A stretch of DNA of 64,000 nt from Bombardia bombarda (lineage: Eukaryota > Ascomycota > Sordariomycetes > Sordariales > Lasiosphaeriaceae), in NCBI GenBank assembly GCA_030512295.1, contig JAULSR010000001.1, positions 4,797,001 to 4,861,000 on the forward strand, given 5' to 3'. Each line of letters starts with the position of its first letter. Positions within the stretch are counted from its first letter, which is position 1. Positions 34,731 to 45,669 of the stretch are shown here, in pieces. The notes beneath the pieces were generated by a model. The model was not told the origin of the DNA. It did no database searches and saw only the letters and a program-made list of their open reading frames with translations. Position numbers and translations under genes: made by a program.

Positions 34731-36235
34731 TCACAATTTGGATTTTTCCTTCAAGACCATGCCGCCCCCTTGAATCTCGAATTGTTCACCTTCAGTCCAG
34801 TCAAACCACCTCTCCAGCATGGCTGCACCCCTCTCCCCCACAGCCAACGGAAACCCAACGTAGCCCTCTCCTTCCACCCCGGCCCCCTGGCCGTGGCTCG
34901 CATCCGCGGCATCTCTCCTCACAGCAAGAAGCGGCGTGTCCCGCAGCGCAACAGCCGGCCGCTGATCCCCCTCCTTGCCGACCACATCAGCCTCCATCTC
35001 GACATACTCATACACAGGCGTGCAGCACGCGTCCGTCCCGTCAAACACAGCCTCCCACTCGGCCCGCGTCTTGCTCCTGAACCTCTCCTCCAACAACCTC
35101 CTCAGCTCGGGCCAACTATCACGCTCATACCGCCTCGTCTCCCACCCTTTCCCCCCCAGCGCCAACCCCTCGACCAACGCCGCAAAGAACTGCGGCTCGA
35201 GCGCCCCGACCGCCACAAACTTGCCATCCCCCGTCTCATACGTATCGTAGTACGGACACCCCGTGTCCAGCAGATTCTGCCCCCGCGGCCGATCACCCAC
35301 AGGCGTCTTTTGCGCAAACCGCGGAAACGTAGCCAGATACGACACCCCGTCCACCATGTTCGCCTCCACCACCTGCCCCTTACCCGTGCTTGCCCGCGCC
35401 ACCAGCGCCAGCAACACGCCCTGCACCAGCATCGCCCCTCCGCCCGCGAAATCCGCCAGCAGGTTCAGCGGCGGCGTCGGCTTCTCGCCCGCGCGGCCCA
35501 GCATGCCCAGCGCGCCCGACACGGCCAGGTAGTTGATGTCGTGGCCGGCCATGGCGGCGTAGCGGCCGTCGCGCCGGAAGCCCGTCAGGCGCGCGTACAC
35601 GAGGCGCGGGTTGGCGCCGCAGAGGACGGACGGGCCGAGACCGAGTTTTTCTAGGACGCCCGGGCGGTACGGGTCGATGAGGACGTCGGCGTGGCTGGCG
35701 AGGGTGCGGATGAGGGAGACGCCGGCGGGGGATTTGAGGTCGACGGCGAGGGAGGCCTTGTGGCGGGTTAGGAGGTCGGTGGTGGGGGGTGGAGGGGTGG
35801 AGGTGGAGGGGGCGCGGTCGATGCGCAGGACGTCGGCACCGGCGTCGGCGAGAAGGAGGCCTGCGAAGGGCCTAGTGGAAGGGGGAGGGGGAGGTTAGTC
35901 ATTATGGGATGTAGATGTTGATGTTGGATAGAGGGGGTGGAGGGGGTGGAGGGGGAAGTGGGAGATGGGTGATGGGTGATGGGTGATGGGTGATATGTGA
36001 CGGCGGCACGAGATGGATGGGTCGATTGTCTGAGACTAAGTGACTACCGGAGTTGAGACAGGCAGAAACGTGAGAAGAGTCTGGCAGTTGGTTGGTTGGG
36101 CTGATGAAGGACAGACAGCATGGGAAGAAGCAAGTGTGGATGGGTAGGTGGCACAAAACACGAACCAGGGGCTAGACCGGCGAATTCTAGAACCTTGAGG
36201 CCCGTGAGAGGTGGTGGCTGGGCTGGGGCGGTCAT
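34731..36235 (-). CDS. CoA-transferase family III protein (alpha-methylacyl-CoA racemase-like)
   Basis: Two exons, 36235-36162 and 35871-34731, about 404 aa. The AMACR/formyl-CoA-transferase fold is clear: LTGLKVLEFAGLAPG, PFAGLLLADAGADVLRIDRAP, LIDPYRPGVLEKLGLGP, then the active-site region AMAGHDINYLAVSGALG and NLLADFAGGGAMLVQGVLLAL. AMACR catalytic His (in GHDINYL) and Asp (in LLADFAGG) are both present, so alpha-methylacyl-CoA epimerisation in peroxisomes or mitochondria is the likely reaction; a CoA transferase is the alternative. The C-terminus LKEKSKL resembles a degenerate type 1 peroxisomal signal (SKL is the canonical PTS1), supporting a peroxisomal site. The donor at 36161 (GTGTTT) is unusual and was chosen because it keeps PFAG in frame; that junction needs transcript support. 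The 290-nt intron carries a minisatellite. Confidence 0.85.
35935..36000. repeat. Minisatellites inside the AMACR-like gene intron
   Basis: Plus-strand GGAGGGGGT-type units (about 35935-35960) are followed by about five GATGGGT units (35963-36000). They account for the unusual 290-nt intron length. Confidence 0.75.
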
Positions 36236-37248
36236 TTCGAAGGAGGGGGAGTTTGTTCGTGTGCTACGTTATACACGATTCTGGTGTGATGGTCAGTTGT
36301 TGATTCTTTGGAGAGTAGAACTAATGTAAAAGGAAGGTAAGGGCATGGAGAAGTGCTCCATTCATTTCAATCTGACATCCTTTTCTGACCAGACTCCTTT
36401 TGACTATAGTAACTGATGATACGGTGTTAGATTGACAATAGCATGTGGTATGTATGTTATAGTGGGTGTTGTGTGACGATGATGCTGGGTAGCTGTTGCT
36501 GTTGCTACCCCACTTCCAACGACCCCAGGAAATGATAGTTACCGAGGCTCTGGATCCTCCCGCCGTGCCGCTGTGGGTGACGATGGATACGTAGTGTAGG
36601 GCGCTGGGGTATTTGCGGGGTAGTCGACTCAAACGGCGCGCTGGATTTTGATGGCAATGGAGTACAGGCTTCTAAGACTTTGGCAGGGACGTACAGTGAA
36701 ATTGGTCAAGACAGGACGTTGATTCCATGTTTAACCCTCGAGACCGATTAAACATACAATCTGTAGTACAAAGTACAGATATATCAGAAGTAGCCTCTGA
36801 GCTGTTGAAAGTGTACTAGTTATGTGCACGTAATTCTCAAGTTTTGCCAAAGGTTAGACATACACTCTAGATTTCGATGTGTTGTTACCTGAGTAGTTTT
36901 CATAGCATACAATCCGGAGATAAATGCTTTTGTTCCAAACCGTAGTACATTTCCAGCAAAATATAACCCTAACCCTGGAGCGTTAAGTACTGTATGCGGC
37001 GCTTACATCATTAGGACTCTGAACTAGCAAGCTTGCCCCCTGTGCTTCCCGGCAATTGACCTGTCATGCAGTTCCGCCGCGGCCAAAAAAAAAAGTCGTG
37101 ATATCAATCGGCCAATCCATCCATCGCATTTGTCACTATCATCGCCGTCACTGACACCACCACCCGGCTTCAATATTGACTAAACTACCCACCGTCTTTA
37201 CCATTTAACATTAGACACCGTCCATACATCCGCACAAATTCTCACAAG
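36236..37248. promoter_or_regulatory. Divergent region AMACR-like gene / grx5
   Basis: 1 kb between two outward-reading start codons. It contains two tandem CCCTAA units near 36966 and AT-rich sequence, and nothing else recognisable. Confidence 0.4.
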
Positions 37249-37650
37249 ATGCTGTCACGGTCAATCCTCTCCAGGGTATGTTTCCTCCTCGAAAAGCACC
37301 TCAAACACCAAACTAACCTTCCCCCCCCCCTCCAGCAATTCCGCCAAACCGCCTCCGCCACCGCCTCCCTCGTCTCCCGACCTGCCTCCTCCTCCCTCTC
37401 CTCCACGCCCGCCTTCCAGTCCTTCTTCCGCGCCACCGTCGCGCAGCGCCGCCTCCTGTCCGACACGACGCGGCAGGCCATCACCAAGGCGGTAGCCTCT
37501 GCGCCCGTGGTGCTGTTCATGAAGGGCACACCCGAGACGCCGCAGTGCGGTTTCTCGCGCGCGAGCATCCAGATCCTCGGCCTGCAGGGGGTCGACCCCG
37601 AGAAGTTCGCCGCCTTCAACGTGCTCGAGGACTCGGAGCTGCGGGAGGGC

Positions 37651-37682
<32 letters not shown>

Positions 37683-37818
37683 GCAGCTGTACGTCGACAA
37701 GGAGTTTATCGGCGGGTGCGACATTATCGTGTCGATGCACCAGAGCGGGGAGCTGGCCAAGCTGTTGGAGGAGAAGAAGGTGCTTGCTGTGGAGGAGGGA
37801 GAGGGCAAGAAGGAGTGA
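37249..37818 (+). CDS. grx5: Mitochondrial monothiol glutaredoxin Grx5
   Basis: Exons 37249-37275 and 37336-37818. The 60-nt intron (GTATGT, CTAAC branch, C-rich tract, CCAG) splits a presequence, so the mature message encodes 169 aa starting MLSRSILSR then QFRQTASATASL. The N-terminal 60 residues are Arg/Ser/Ala-rich, a mitochondrial targeting signal. The glutaredoxin domain shows VVLFMKGTPETPQCGFS with the monothiol CGFS active site, the cis-Pro motif WPTIPQLYVDKEFIGGCDI and the glutathione-binding GGCD. Grx5 bridges a [2Fe-2S] cluster through CGFS and glutathione and transfers it to late mitochondrial Fe-S assembly. Because the intron is a multiple of three with no stop, the unspliced message also stays open (189 aa). 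The last residues are Glu/Lys-rich. Confidence 0.95.
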
Positions 37819-38162
37819 GGATGCCCGGACTGGAGGGTGATTGATGGCTGTATTATACTGGGGATGGCGATGGTATGACAACACACACACCCCATTAGAG
37901 CTTCTTGTAACCATATTCCCGTTTTTTCTTACCCTCGTTGAATGTGTGTCTACATATTCACATACACATGGACACTCACCTCGGCTACGATATTAATGAA
38001 GCAACCATTTTAGAGCAACAGTCTGTTTCTCGTAAATATGTATGTCTATATGCATATTTTTCACAGCAGCGCGGAGGGTGTAGCATAACCTCATAAGACT
38101 CACACTCTCTCCCCCCCCCCCCCCCCCCCCCCCCTAAGCAGGAAACGCCCCCCCATCTCCCC
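37819..38162. other. Intergenic, convergent 3' flanks with poly-C run
   Basis: Between grx5 (+) and the gamma-glutamyltranspeptidase gene (-). An uninterrupted run of about 24 C lies at 38111-38134, just past the end of the latter. No gene is seen. Confidence 0.6.
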
Positions 38163-40185
38163 TCATATCGCTCCCCCCGACCACACCCCCGTCCCCTCCA
38201 CCCCGTCCACCGTCCACCGAATCACCTGCCCCCTCCCAAACAGCGCCCTCCCCTGCCCCCGCACCACCTCGACCCGATGCCCCAACCCCCGCAGCCCCTC
38301 CACCGTCTCCTCCGGCATCCCCTCCTCCACATACACCGTCTTGTCATAGACATCCCCCTCGTCCGGCATGCCGGCCCCAATACACACGCGCGGCGCGTCC
38401 AGCGCCTGCTGCGGGCTCAGCCCGCCCACCAGCTGGCCCAGCAGCACCTGCACGTGGCCCTGCGGCTGCATGAACCCGCCCATCACGCCAAACGCCGAGT
38501 GCAGCGACCCGTCCTCCAGATTCGTCACGAGCCCGGGGATGATAGTGTGGTACGGCCGCTTGCGCGGCGCCTGCACATTCGGATGCCGGCTGTCGAGGCT
38601 GAAATTCGCCCCGCGGTTCTGCAGCGTGAAGCCGCACCCCTCTGGAATGATGGCGGTCCCGAACCCGCCGTAATTGGAATTGATAAACGAGATGGCGTTG
38701 CCGTCCGCGTCGGCGCAGCAGAAATACACGGTATCCGAGCTGCTCAGCGCGGGCGAGGCGAACGGGTCGCCGTGCGGGAGGATGTCGCCGTTGGCCTTGG
38801 TCGGGGAGAAGAGGGCGGCCGCACGGGCGGCGAGGTAGGCCGGCGCGATGAGCTCGGCGGCGGGCACGCGCACGACGTTTGGGTCCGTGACGAACCACGA
38901 GGCGTCGGCGAAGCTGATGCGCAGGGCCTCGACGATGGCGTGCAGGTACGGCGCCGTGTTGTGGTCGGCTGCCGAGAACCCGGGGATCTGCCCTGCCTTC
39001 TCGAGCTCCTGGATGATGCCCAGCGCCATGAGGGCCACGATGCCCTGGCCGTTGGGCGGGTGCTCCCAGAGCTCGACGCCGGCGCCGGCGGACTCGCCCA
39101 GCCCCTGGCCGGAGAACTTGAGCGAGATGGGCTCGACGGGCTCGCTGCCCGTGTCGAGGTGGTGCTGCAGGTCGTCGAGGGTCAGGTGGCCGCCGAGGTC
39201 CGCGACGACCTTGACGAGCTCGTCGGCGACGCGGCCCGTGTAGAAGCCCTGCTTGCCCCCGGCCGCGAGGGCGCGGAAGGTGCGCGCGAGGTGCGGCAGC
39301 TTGATGATGTCGCCGGCGTGGGGGGCGCGCACGCCGTCGCCGTGGGCCGCGGCCGGGTCGGGCTTGAGCATCTCGGCGAAGTTGGGCGAGGCGGCGCGGA
39401 TGGCTTTTTCTGAGCGTTGCCACTGGCGGGGGAAAAGAGAAAAGGGGGAAAGGGTGAGTATTCGGTCACAGGCAAGAAAGATGGCACTATGAGGGATGGA
39501 GGCAAGGTACTCACGAAATAGGCCGTCAGCTCCGACACGGGGAAGCCGCGCTCGCCCAGATCGATGGCGGGCGCCAGAATCTGTTCCAGAGAGAGCTTAC
39601 CGCTGCCGAAGCGGGAGACCGTGTCGACCCAGCCGGCGGCGGCGCCTGGCACCGTCACAGCATGCACACTGCTCATGGGGATCTTGCCGGGTGCGCCGTC
39701 AGGGATGCCGAGGCTCTTGCGGATGGTCTCGAGTGTGCACTTGGCGCCCGAGCGGCCAGACCCGTTGAGCGCCGAGACCTTTTTTGTTTGAGCGTCGTAG
39801 TAGAGGCAGAACATGTCGCCGCCGATGCCGGTTGAGCATGGCTCCGTCATGTTGAGGCCGGCGGCTGTTGTTGACGTTTGGTGAGCTTATGTTGCGAGTA
39901 CGTCTGATGATATGATAGTAAACAAACAAACATACCAACGGCCACGGCGGCATCCTAGTGTTTATAAGTTAGTCTTTCAATGCCATGATAGTTTACGACA
40001 ATAAAAGAAGGCCGTCTTACAGCAGCATTCCCTCCAGCGTTGAGTATGTCGATGCCGCACTTGGCCGCCAGGGGCTGTGTGCACGCCACCATGCCCTTGG
40101 TGCTGTGGACGACACTCCGCCGGCTCGGCCATTTCATCAGCGCCGCCGACGCCGGCGGGAACACGGATGGTGTTGTGAGCGGCAT
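38163..40185 (-). CDS. Gamma-glutamyltranspeptidase family protein (Ntn hydrolase)
   Basis: Four exons: 40185-40021, 39954-39936 (only 19 nt), 39864-39515, 39422-38163, about 597 aa. The large-subunit part shows VVHSTKGMVACTQPLAAKCGIDILNAGGNAADAAVAVAAGLNMTEPCSTGIGGDMF, then RSGAKCTLETIRKSLG. Before the small subunit comes SSSDTVYFCCADADGNAISFINSNYGGFGTAI. The Thr of DTVYF is the expected autocatalytic cleavage site and nucleophile, followed by the GNAIS and NYGGFG motifs. The end HPNVQAPRKRPYHTIIPG and MQPQGHVQVL is also family-typical. The family cleaves gamma-glutamyl bonds such as those in glutathione. There is no signal peptide or membrane anchor, and the sequence resembles the bacterial YwrD-like cytoplasmic branch more than classical secreted Ggt, so the in vivo substrate is uncertain. 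The gene ends next to a poly-C run. Confidence 0.92.
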
Positions 40186-40641
40186 GATATTTCACAACTT
40201 TTTCAAACAAAATAAATGAGAAATATTGAAGGAAGAAGTGAAAAGACTATGTCGGGATTTTTTTATCTGGGCTTTTCATGATATCATATCGTATGGGCGT
40301 CCCAAAGCGGAAGCTCCCTCTGTGTCGTTATTTTACCCCTCTCCGTTCCGCGGCACTACGGCACCTTGGCTTCTTGGGACGGGGCTCGCTCGGTGCATGG
40401 TGGAAGGTGCATGGGAGTGGTGCACCACGAGGGGGCAAAGGAGGGGTGGACGGCCGAGTCCGGGGAAGCTACGCTACCACAAGCTAAAGTCGGGTGACTC
40501 CGCATTCGCTCCATCAAGGTACTTGTAAGAATTATGTTAGGCAGAGAGTATCATAATACTCTTGCCCCAAAATTGTATATAGACTGCCTGCCATTAGCCC
40601 CTCACTTCCTCACTTCCTCACTTCCTCACTTCCTCACTTCC
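40186..40641. other. Intergenic with (CTCACTTC)n tandem repeat at its right edge
   Basis: Between the gamma-glutamyltranspeptidase start (-) and the carboxypeptidase 3' end (-). No gene is recognised. Confidence 0.5.
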
Positions 40642-40653
40642 TCACTTCCTCAA
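40600..40653. repeat. 8-bp tandem repeat overlapping the carboxypeptidase stop codon
   Basis: Six to seven perfect CTCACTTC units. On the minus strand each unit reads GAAGTGAG, so the coding strand enters the array with its Arg-Lys codons and terminates at the TGA in the first unit. Copy-number changes therefore fall in the 3' UTR. Confidence 0.85.
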
Positions 40654-42587
40654 CAGCCTCATCTTGTCCTTGACCGAAGTCCTCTTCCTCTTGGTGCAAG
40701 TCGAGTTCCCCTTCTTATCACTCCACCCCTGCGGCGCCGTGCCCAGCCCCAGCGACTGCGCGCTCTGCGGCGCTCCCGTGTCGATTGTAAACGGCGTCGT
40801 GCAGTTCATGCAGTCCACCCTGCCCAGCAAGAACTCGAGATGTCTAAACGCCGCCGAGGGCGCGTACTGCGGAATCATGTGTCCGCTCAAATCAATCCCG
40901 ACATACGTCAGCCCACGCTCCGTGTGCGTCGTGCCAAACACGCCCCCCGCAGCCAGCGACTCCAACGTCGTGATATCGTTGTACGGCACGTAAAATGGCT
41001 CGTCCGGTCGCTCCTGGAACCCGAGCTTGCCGCCAAACGTCATGTTCTGGATGCCCAGCAGCGTGCCGTTGGCCAGCAGGATCATGTCGAGCGCCCCATG
41101 GCCGATGATAACATTCTGTGTCTTGTCGATCACATTGGGAAGCACCTTCAAGTTGGACGGCGGAGAGCCGTCGCGGCCCCCAACGAAGACGTCGTCACTC
41201 GAACACTCCTCCCACGTGACATTGGCAGGCGCGTGGATAGCCGCCTTGACGTCGGGACGGTCAAAGTAGAGCGTGGTGCCGTTGGGGAGGTATTCGAGCG
41301 AGCCGGGGAAGCCGAGCACGTCCCACAGCAAGGGACACGTCGTGGCGATCTGGTAGATATCGAAGCAGGGGTTGACAAGTAGGGCGGCATCAAAGATGTC
41401 ATAGTAGATGTTCCAGCACTCGTCGAGCGTTGTCCCGTTCGCGTCTGTGCCGGGAAGGGGCAGCGGGATGTTGCCCTTTGGCGGGTAGACCAGGTACTTT
41501 TCGACAAAGTCAGAGTAGCCACACTTCTTGTCGCGTGCCTTGAGATCTGCTTTGAAAGTGTCGTTGAAAGGGAACAAGCCGGCAAAATAGTCGACAAATT
41601 GGACCGCCGGAATTGGCTCCTGGAGCTCGTCTGTCGCGATGACGGGGTCGTAGATGAGCATGCCCGACATGTTATAATACGTCTTGTCCTCGGCATCGAG
41701 CATGGCGCTGGCAATATACGGGCAGTACACTCCGCTGTTTTCAGAAGCAGGGTGTCAGATTTGCACTTCCGGGGCTGTCAAAATCGAGAGGGACTTACGC
41801 GTAGGACTCTCCGGCAATGTAGACCTTGTACCCTTGCATAGCGAACGTGTCGACAAAGTTCTTCCAAAAGCCCATGAACTGAGACGCAATGTCGTCTTCG
41901 TTCTTGGCCGTGATCGTGCCGGTCGAGAAGCCGGTGCCGACGGGCTGCTCAACCCAGACGGTATGTGTCAGGGCGTTCCAAGCCCAAGGGTTCGCAACCG
42001 GCTTGTAGGTGCCATACTGCCAGACGAACGGTCCATTCTCTTGAAGGAGACCTTCGAATGAGGAGCATCCAGGCTGGTTGGTGGTCTCACTGTTAGACAC
42101 AATGGTGGCACAAGCACTCGACCGAATAGTTCTAGAAGCACACTTACACCGCCATTGAGCCAGATCAGAATCTCCTTCTCCGCCGCCGGGTTCTTGGAGG
42201 GAAAAAACCAGAAGAAGAGGTTGCTGTCCTCGTCCGGATCGCTGCTAATGGGCAGAGACCCGGCATACGACTCGCCAACATCAAAGTCGACGTCGGGGAT
42301 GCCGGTTCCGTTGACCGCGAATTCTGGTAACCGCATCAGTACCGAACATCAGGAGGCCCAGTTACAATTGCAAGCGCCATGAACCCACTCGTTGTATTGG
42401 CGTTTAAAAACAGAGGCTCATCAACGGCCCTAGGCAACGCCGCGAAGCGCTTCGTGTCTTGAGCACCCGCTGCCCTCTTCGAAACGTGCTGCTCAAGGCG
42501 CTTGCCGACATGCCCCAAGCTCCGACCAGCCAGCACGGTGGTCGCAGACGCGAGGAGCGACGTCAGGACGAGAGGGGAGCAACGCAT
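40642..42587 (-). CDS. Secreted serine carboxypeptidase, peptidase family S10
   Basis: Exons 42587-42389, 42323-42148, 42073-41799, 41734-40642; introns of 65, 74 and 64 nt with GTGGGT/GTAAGT donors. The product is 580 aa. Residues 1-20 are a signal peptide (MRCSPLVLTSLLASATTVLA); a basic KR follows at a likely propeptide site. The S10 landmarks are DFDVGESYAGSLPIS, FFWFFPSKNPAAEKEILIWLNGG joined to PGCSSFEGLLQENGPF, the nucleophile loop GYKVYIAGESYAG, an Asp-containing GHGALDMILLANGTLLGIQNM, and the catalytic His in SGHMIPQYAP. Many N-x-S/T sites (about ten) imply glycosylation. The enzyme should release C-terminal amino acids outside the cell or in the vacuole. The tail after the His is Ser/Lys/Arg-rich (KRKRTSVKDKMRLLRK) without an anchor. 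The exact specificity is not readable. Confidence 0.93.
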
Positions 42588-44274
42588 GTTGACGACGGCT
42601 GTGCTGTTTAGGAAAAGGCCTTGCAGAAGGGTAGGCAAGGTCCAGGCCGAGAGTAGGTGGAGGGACGGAGGGCAACACTGCACCGCCCACGGCTGGCGTG
42701 ATCAGCCTTTTATCTCAATTTAATTGCGACCCAGCTGCGAATGCGCTTTCATCCCATCCCACCTTGTCTGCCCCGTCCTATGGATGCATCATCGCACATC
42801 CTGTACAAAGTACATGGCAGGCAGCAGACGCAGAGGTTGCTGAGTAGACCGACCATTCGACCGACCCGATAAGCAGGACATGACGACGAAAAGCACGGGA
42901 TATGGGCGTGATTGTCCAATGGGATGGGCCGTAGGGACCCGTCAAGCATGGTGAACATGGGTGAAGCAGGGCCCGATTTACGTCCGATGCAACGGTGCGC
43001 GTGAGGGCACCGAGGCACCTACCCGAACTGGGAAGTTCGGACGGTCGTTGGGGCTAGGACGGCTAGATAATTGATGTCCTATCCATGCAGCAGACATGCG
43101 GGCTCGCGGGTATGACGGATACACAAACATCCAAAGCTGACCTTTGGTGCTTGGTGCTGTTTGAGGTGTGTGTTTGGTTTCCCCAGGTTCGTGTGTCTAT
43201 GCAATGCAGCACCGTCGCAGAGGTTAGTTGAGCCACAGCAGCCAAGAGTTATGAGGTGCCATTGTAGGGCTGCTAAGAATCTTGGCTTCGGCAAATGAAT
43301 GGGCAAGTGATTGTAGGTGAGTAATTTGATACAGAGTTCAGATATTATTCAGAAAAACAGTTCGAAGATGAATTGGATAAACTGAATGATGAAATGAGAG
43401 TGCATGAGTTAACCAGTTTAGGACTTGGTTAACGCAGGCACGCTTCTTGGGTGTCAGTCTGACCAGAGGAACCCATACCCAACGGGGCATAAAAGAAGAA
43501 CTCCCATGATGTCCATTAAGTCCTGTTAGTTCTTGTAAACAGGCAGTGACCTACATCACCTTCCCGCTGCAGTTAACTCATGTCGTGTTCGCGACAGCGA
43601 TGGACGCATGCGCCTCGATGAAGGTGTTCCATTGTTTGTCTTGGGGTCAACCATTGATTGGATGGTCCTTTGGGTTCTTTTCCCTCTTCATTCTTCCGTA
43701 ATTTCTTCGCTTCGGCAGCATTGGCCGGGGAAGAAGAGCTCTGCACCAGGAACCTTCGATTCTTCCCCGGCCCTTGGCAGGAGCTAACGTGCATCGCAGT
43801 GCCAAGGAAGTTGCGATCCGTTCAACTCGATCCCAATGAGGAAGGTCAATTGAGGAACCTCCGCCACTGATTGGACCGATCTGCGGTGGACTTTCCGATA
43901 GCGTCAGGCACTGTCCGCCCTGCCACCCCTCACCTCTCTTGTCCCAAATGTGAGTAATTTTCCGACAACGGCTAGGAAAGAGGCAAGCTTTGGCCAAGAG
44001 CAGTCCAAGGCAAGCCCGCGAGGTAAAGAAAAGCTTCTTTGCACATGCCTTCGTATTGCACATGACTGCTTAATCTGGATAACACCGGTTCGTGAGAAAA
44101 GATTTGGTTTTGGTATTGAGTCCAATATGTAAAATACGGATACAGAGAAGACCTCCCCTTTTCCAGAGTCAGTACAGTAACTTATGACATTACTTTCAAC
44201 GGCTAGCCAAGCGCCAAATACTGTGTAATATACATGTGATATACAACTGGCTATACACACCAAGACAACGGCCG
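42588..44274. other. Intergenic, 1.7 kb
   Basis: Upstream of the carboxypeptidase gene and downstream of mrf1 (both minus). No gene, repeat array or RNA is recognised; open frames at 43647-44063 lack coding character. Confidence 0.5.
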
Positions 44275-45669
44275 CTATTTCGACCGTTTCCCTCCTCCAC
44301 CACCACCAGCCGGCGCGGCAGCAGCATCAGCCGCTGCCTGCTCGTCGGCAATGACGGCCTGGGTATCCTTCTCCGTAAGCCACGCCTGTACACTCGCAAT
44401 GATCTTCTCCAGCTGCTCGCCGCCGACCAAGACATTGGGCAAGTTATGCACGTCCAGCCCGCTGCGATGATCAGTGCAACGGTCCTGGCCATAATTATAC
44501 GTCCTAATCTTATCACCCCGCGTGATCTGCGCATTCGAGAGCACGCTGTTCCTCAGCGTCCTCGCCAGCTCCTCGCGCTCCTCGCGGCGCTGCTGCGCGA
44601 TCCTCGAGCGCAGCACGCGCCACGCATAGTCGCGGTTCGTGCTCTGCGACCGGTGGTCCTGCATGCTGACAGTCGTGCCGGTCGGGATATGGGTGAGGCG
44701 GATGGCCGACTCGGTCTTGTTGACGTGCTGGCCGCCGGCGCCGCGGGCGCGCATCGTCTCGACGCGCACCTCGGCCGGGTCGATGTAGAAGTCGCTCTCG
44801 GGGTTGTCGAACTCGCTCTCGGCCTCGGACGTCTCGTTCTCGGGGAACGACGGCAGCACCCAGACGCCCACGGCGCTCGTGTGCGTGCGCCCCGACTTCT
44901 CCGTCGCCGGCACGCGCTGCACCCGGTGCATGCCCGACTCGCCGCGGAACGCCTGGTACGCGCCCGGCTCCTGGATCTCGAGCACGGCCTCCTGCAGCGG
45001 GATCTCGCCCTCGGAGCCTCGCGAGCCTTCGCTGTCCGAGGACTCGTACTTGACTACGCGCGTGCGGTAGCCCTTGTTGGCGCAGTAGGCCTGGTACATC
45101 TTGAAGACGGAGTCGCCGAAGAAGCGTCCCTCGGTGCCGCCCGGGCCGGGCCGGATTTCCACCAGGCACGGCATGTCGGCGAAGGGGTGCTTGGGCGTCA
45201 GGGCCAGCGTGAGGTTGTGCTCCAGACCGACGAGCTGCGTGTGTGTGGACTCGAGGTCATCGTTGGCCAGCTCGCGCAGCTCGGCGTCTTCGGATTCCAG
45301 AAGGCTCTTGAGCTCGTCGAGCGACGCTCTTGCGTCTTCTAGCTCTTTTAGGGCAGTTGCGACTCTCGAGATTTCGCCAACGCGCTTTGCCGTCTTGGAA
45401 TTGAAGTCGGTTGCCAGTGAGGCGACCAATTCTTCATGTTCTGCCGTGATCTTGCGCGCCCGCTCGAGTAAAATAGGTTGGAGGCCTGTAGAGACAGCTA
45501 GAGGACAGAAGCCAGAAAGGTGAGCTTGGTACCATAGGGTTGGGCAATTGAACAAGGAGATGGTGAGATATGTACCTGTGCTAGCTCTTCGTATAGATGT
45601 AGGAAATACGATGCGTCCCAGTGGTCGCAAGCGCGCGCAGCTCCGACACACCCATGGTGCCGTCAACAT
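44275..45669 (-). CDS. mrf1: Mitochondrial peptide chain release factor 1
   Basis: Exons 45669-45576 and 45497-44275; the 78-nt intron has GTACAT and CTCTAG ends and joins in phase 1. The product is 438 aa from the ATG giving MLTAPWVCRSCARLRPLGR, an Arg-rich mitochondrial presequence. A coiled-coil domain 1 follows (ERARKITAEHEELV..., KELEDARASLDELKSLLE), then DMPCLVEIRPGPGGTEGRFF, the codon-recognition domain (GESGMHRVQRVPATEKSGRTHTSA), and the GGQ loop ARGAGGQHVNKTESAIRLTHIPTG. GGQ inserts in the peptidyl-transferase centre to hydrolyse peptidyl-tRNA at UAA/UAG on mitoribosomes. The C-terminus is an Ala/Gly-rich tail ending KRSK. The intron is in frame and stop-free, so retention would insert 26 residues just after the presequence. 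It is divergent from the Trp-tRNA synthetase gene. Confidence 0.93.
   Translation of the reverse strand: MLTAPWVCRSCARLRPLGRIVFPTSIRRASTGTYLTISLFNCPTLWYQAHLSGFCPLAVSTGLQPILLERARKITAEHEELVASLATDFNSKTAKRVGEISRVATALKELEDARASLDELKSLLESEDAELRELANDDLESTHTQLVGLEHNLTLALTPKHPFADMPCLVEIRPGPGGTEGRFFGDSVFKMYQAYCANKGYRTRVVKYESSDSEGSRGSEGEIPLQEAVLEIQEPGAYQAFRGESGMHRVQRVPATEKSGRTHTSAVGVWVLPSFPENETSEAESEFDNPESDFYIDPAEVRVETMRARGAGGQHVNKTESAIRLTHIPTGTTVSMQDHRSQSTNRDYAWRVLRSRIAQQRREEREELARTLRNSVLSNAQITRGDKIRTYNYGQDRCTDHRSGLDVHNLPNVLVGGEQLEKIIASVQAWLTEKDTQAVIADEQAAADAAAAPAGGGGGGKRSK

Noticed and set aside
34770..35654. 294-codon open frame on the plus strand across the AMACR-like gene
   Set aside because: It is the GC-driven antisense shadow of a clearly recognised enzyme on the minus strand; His/Arg/Pro-rich composition without a domain.
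36963..36978. Telomere-like CCCTAA units
   Set aside because: Only two copies; too short to claim an interstitial telomere.
38277..39413. 378-codon plus-strand open frame
   Set aside because: Antisense shadow of the gamma-glutamyltranspeptidase gene, whose catalytic motifs are on the other strand.
44236..45342. 368-codon plus-strand open frame
   Set aside because: Antisense shadow of mrf1; no domain, Arg/Leu/Ala bias typical of such shadows.
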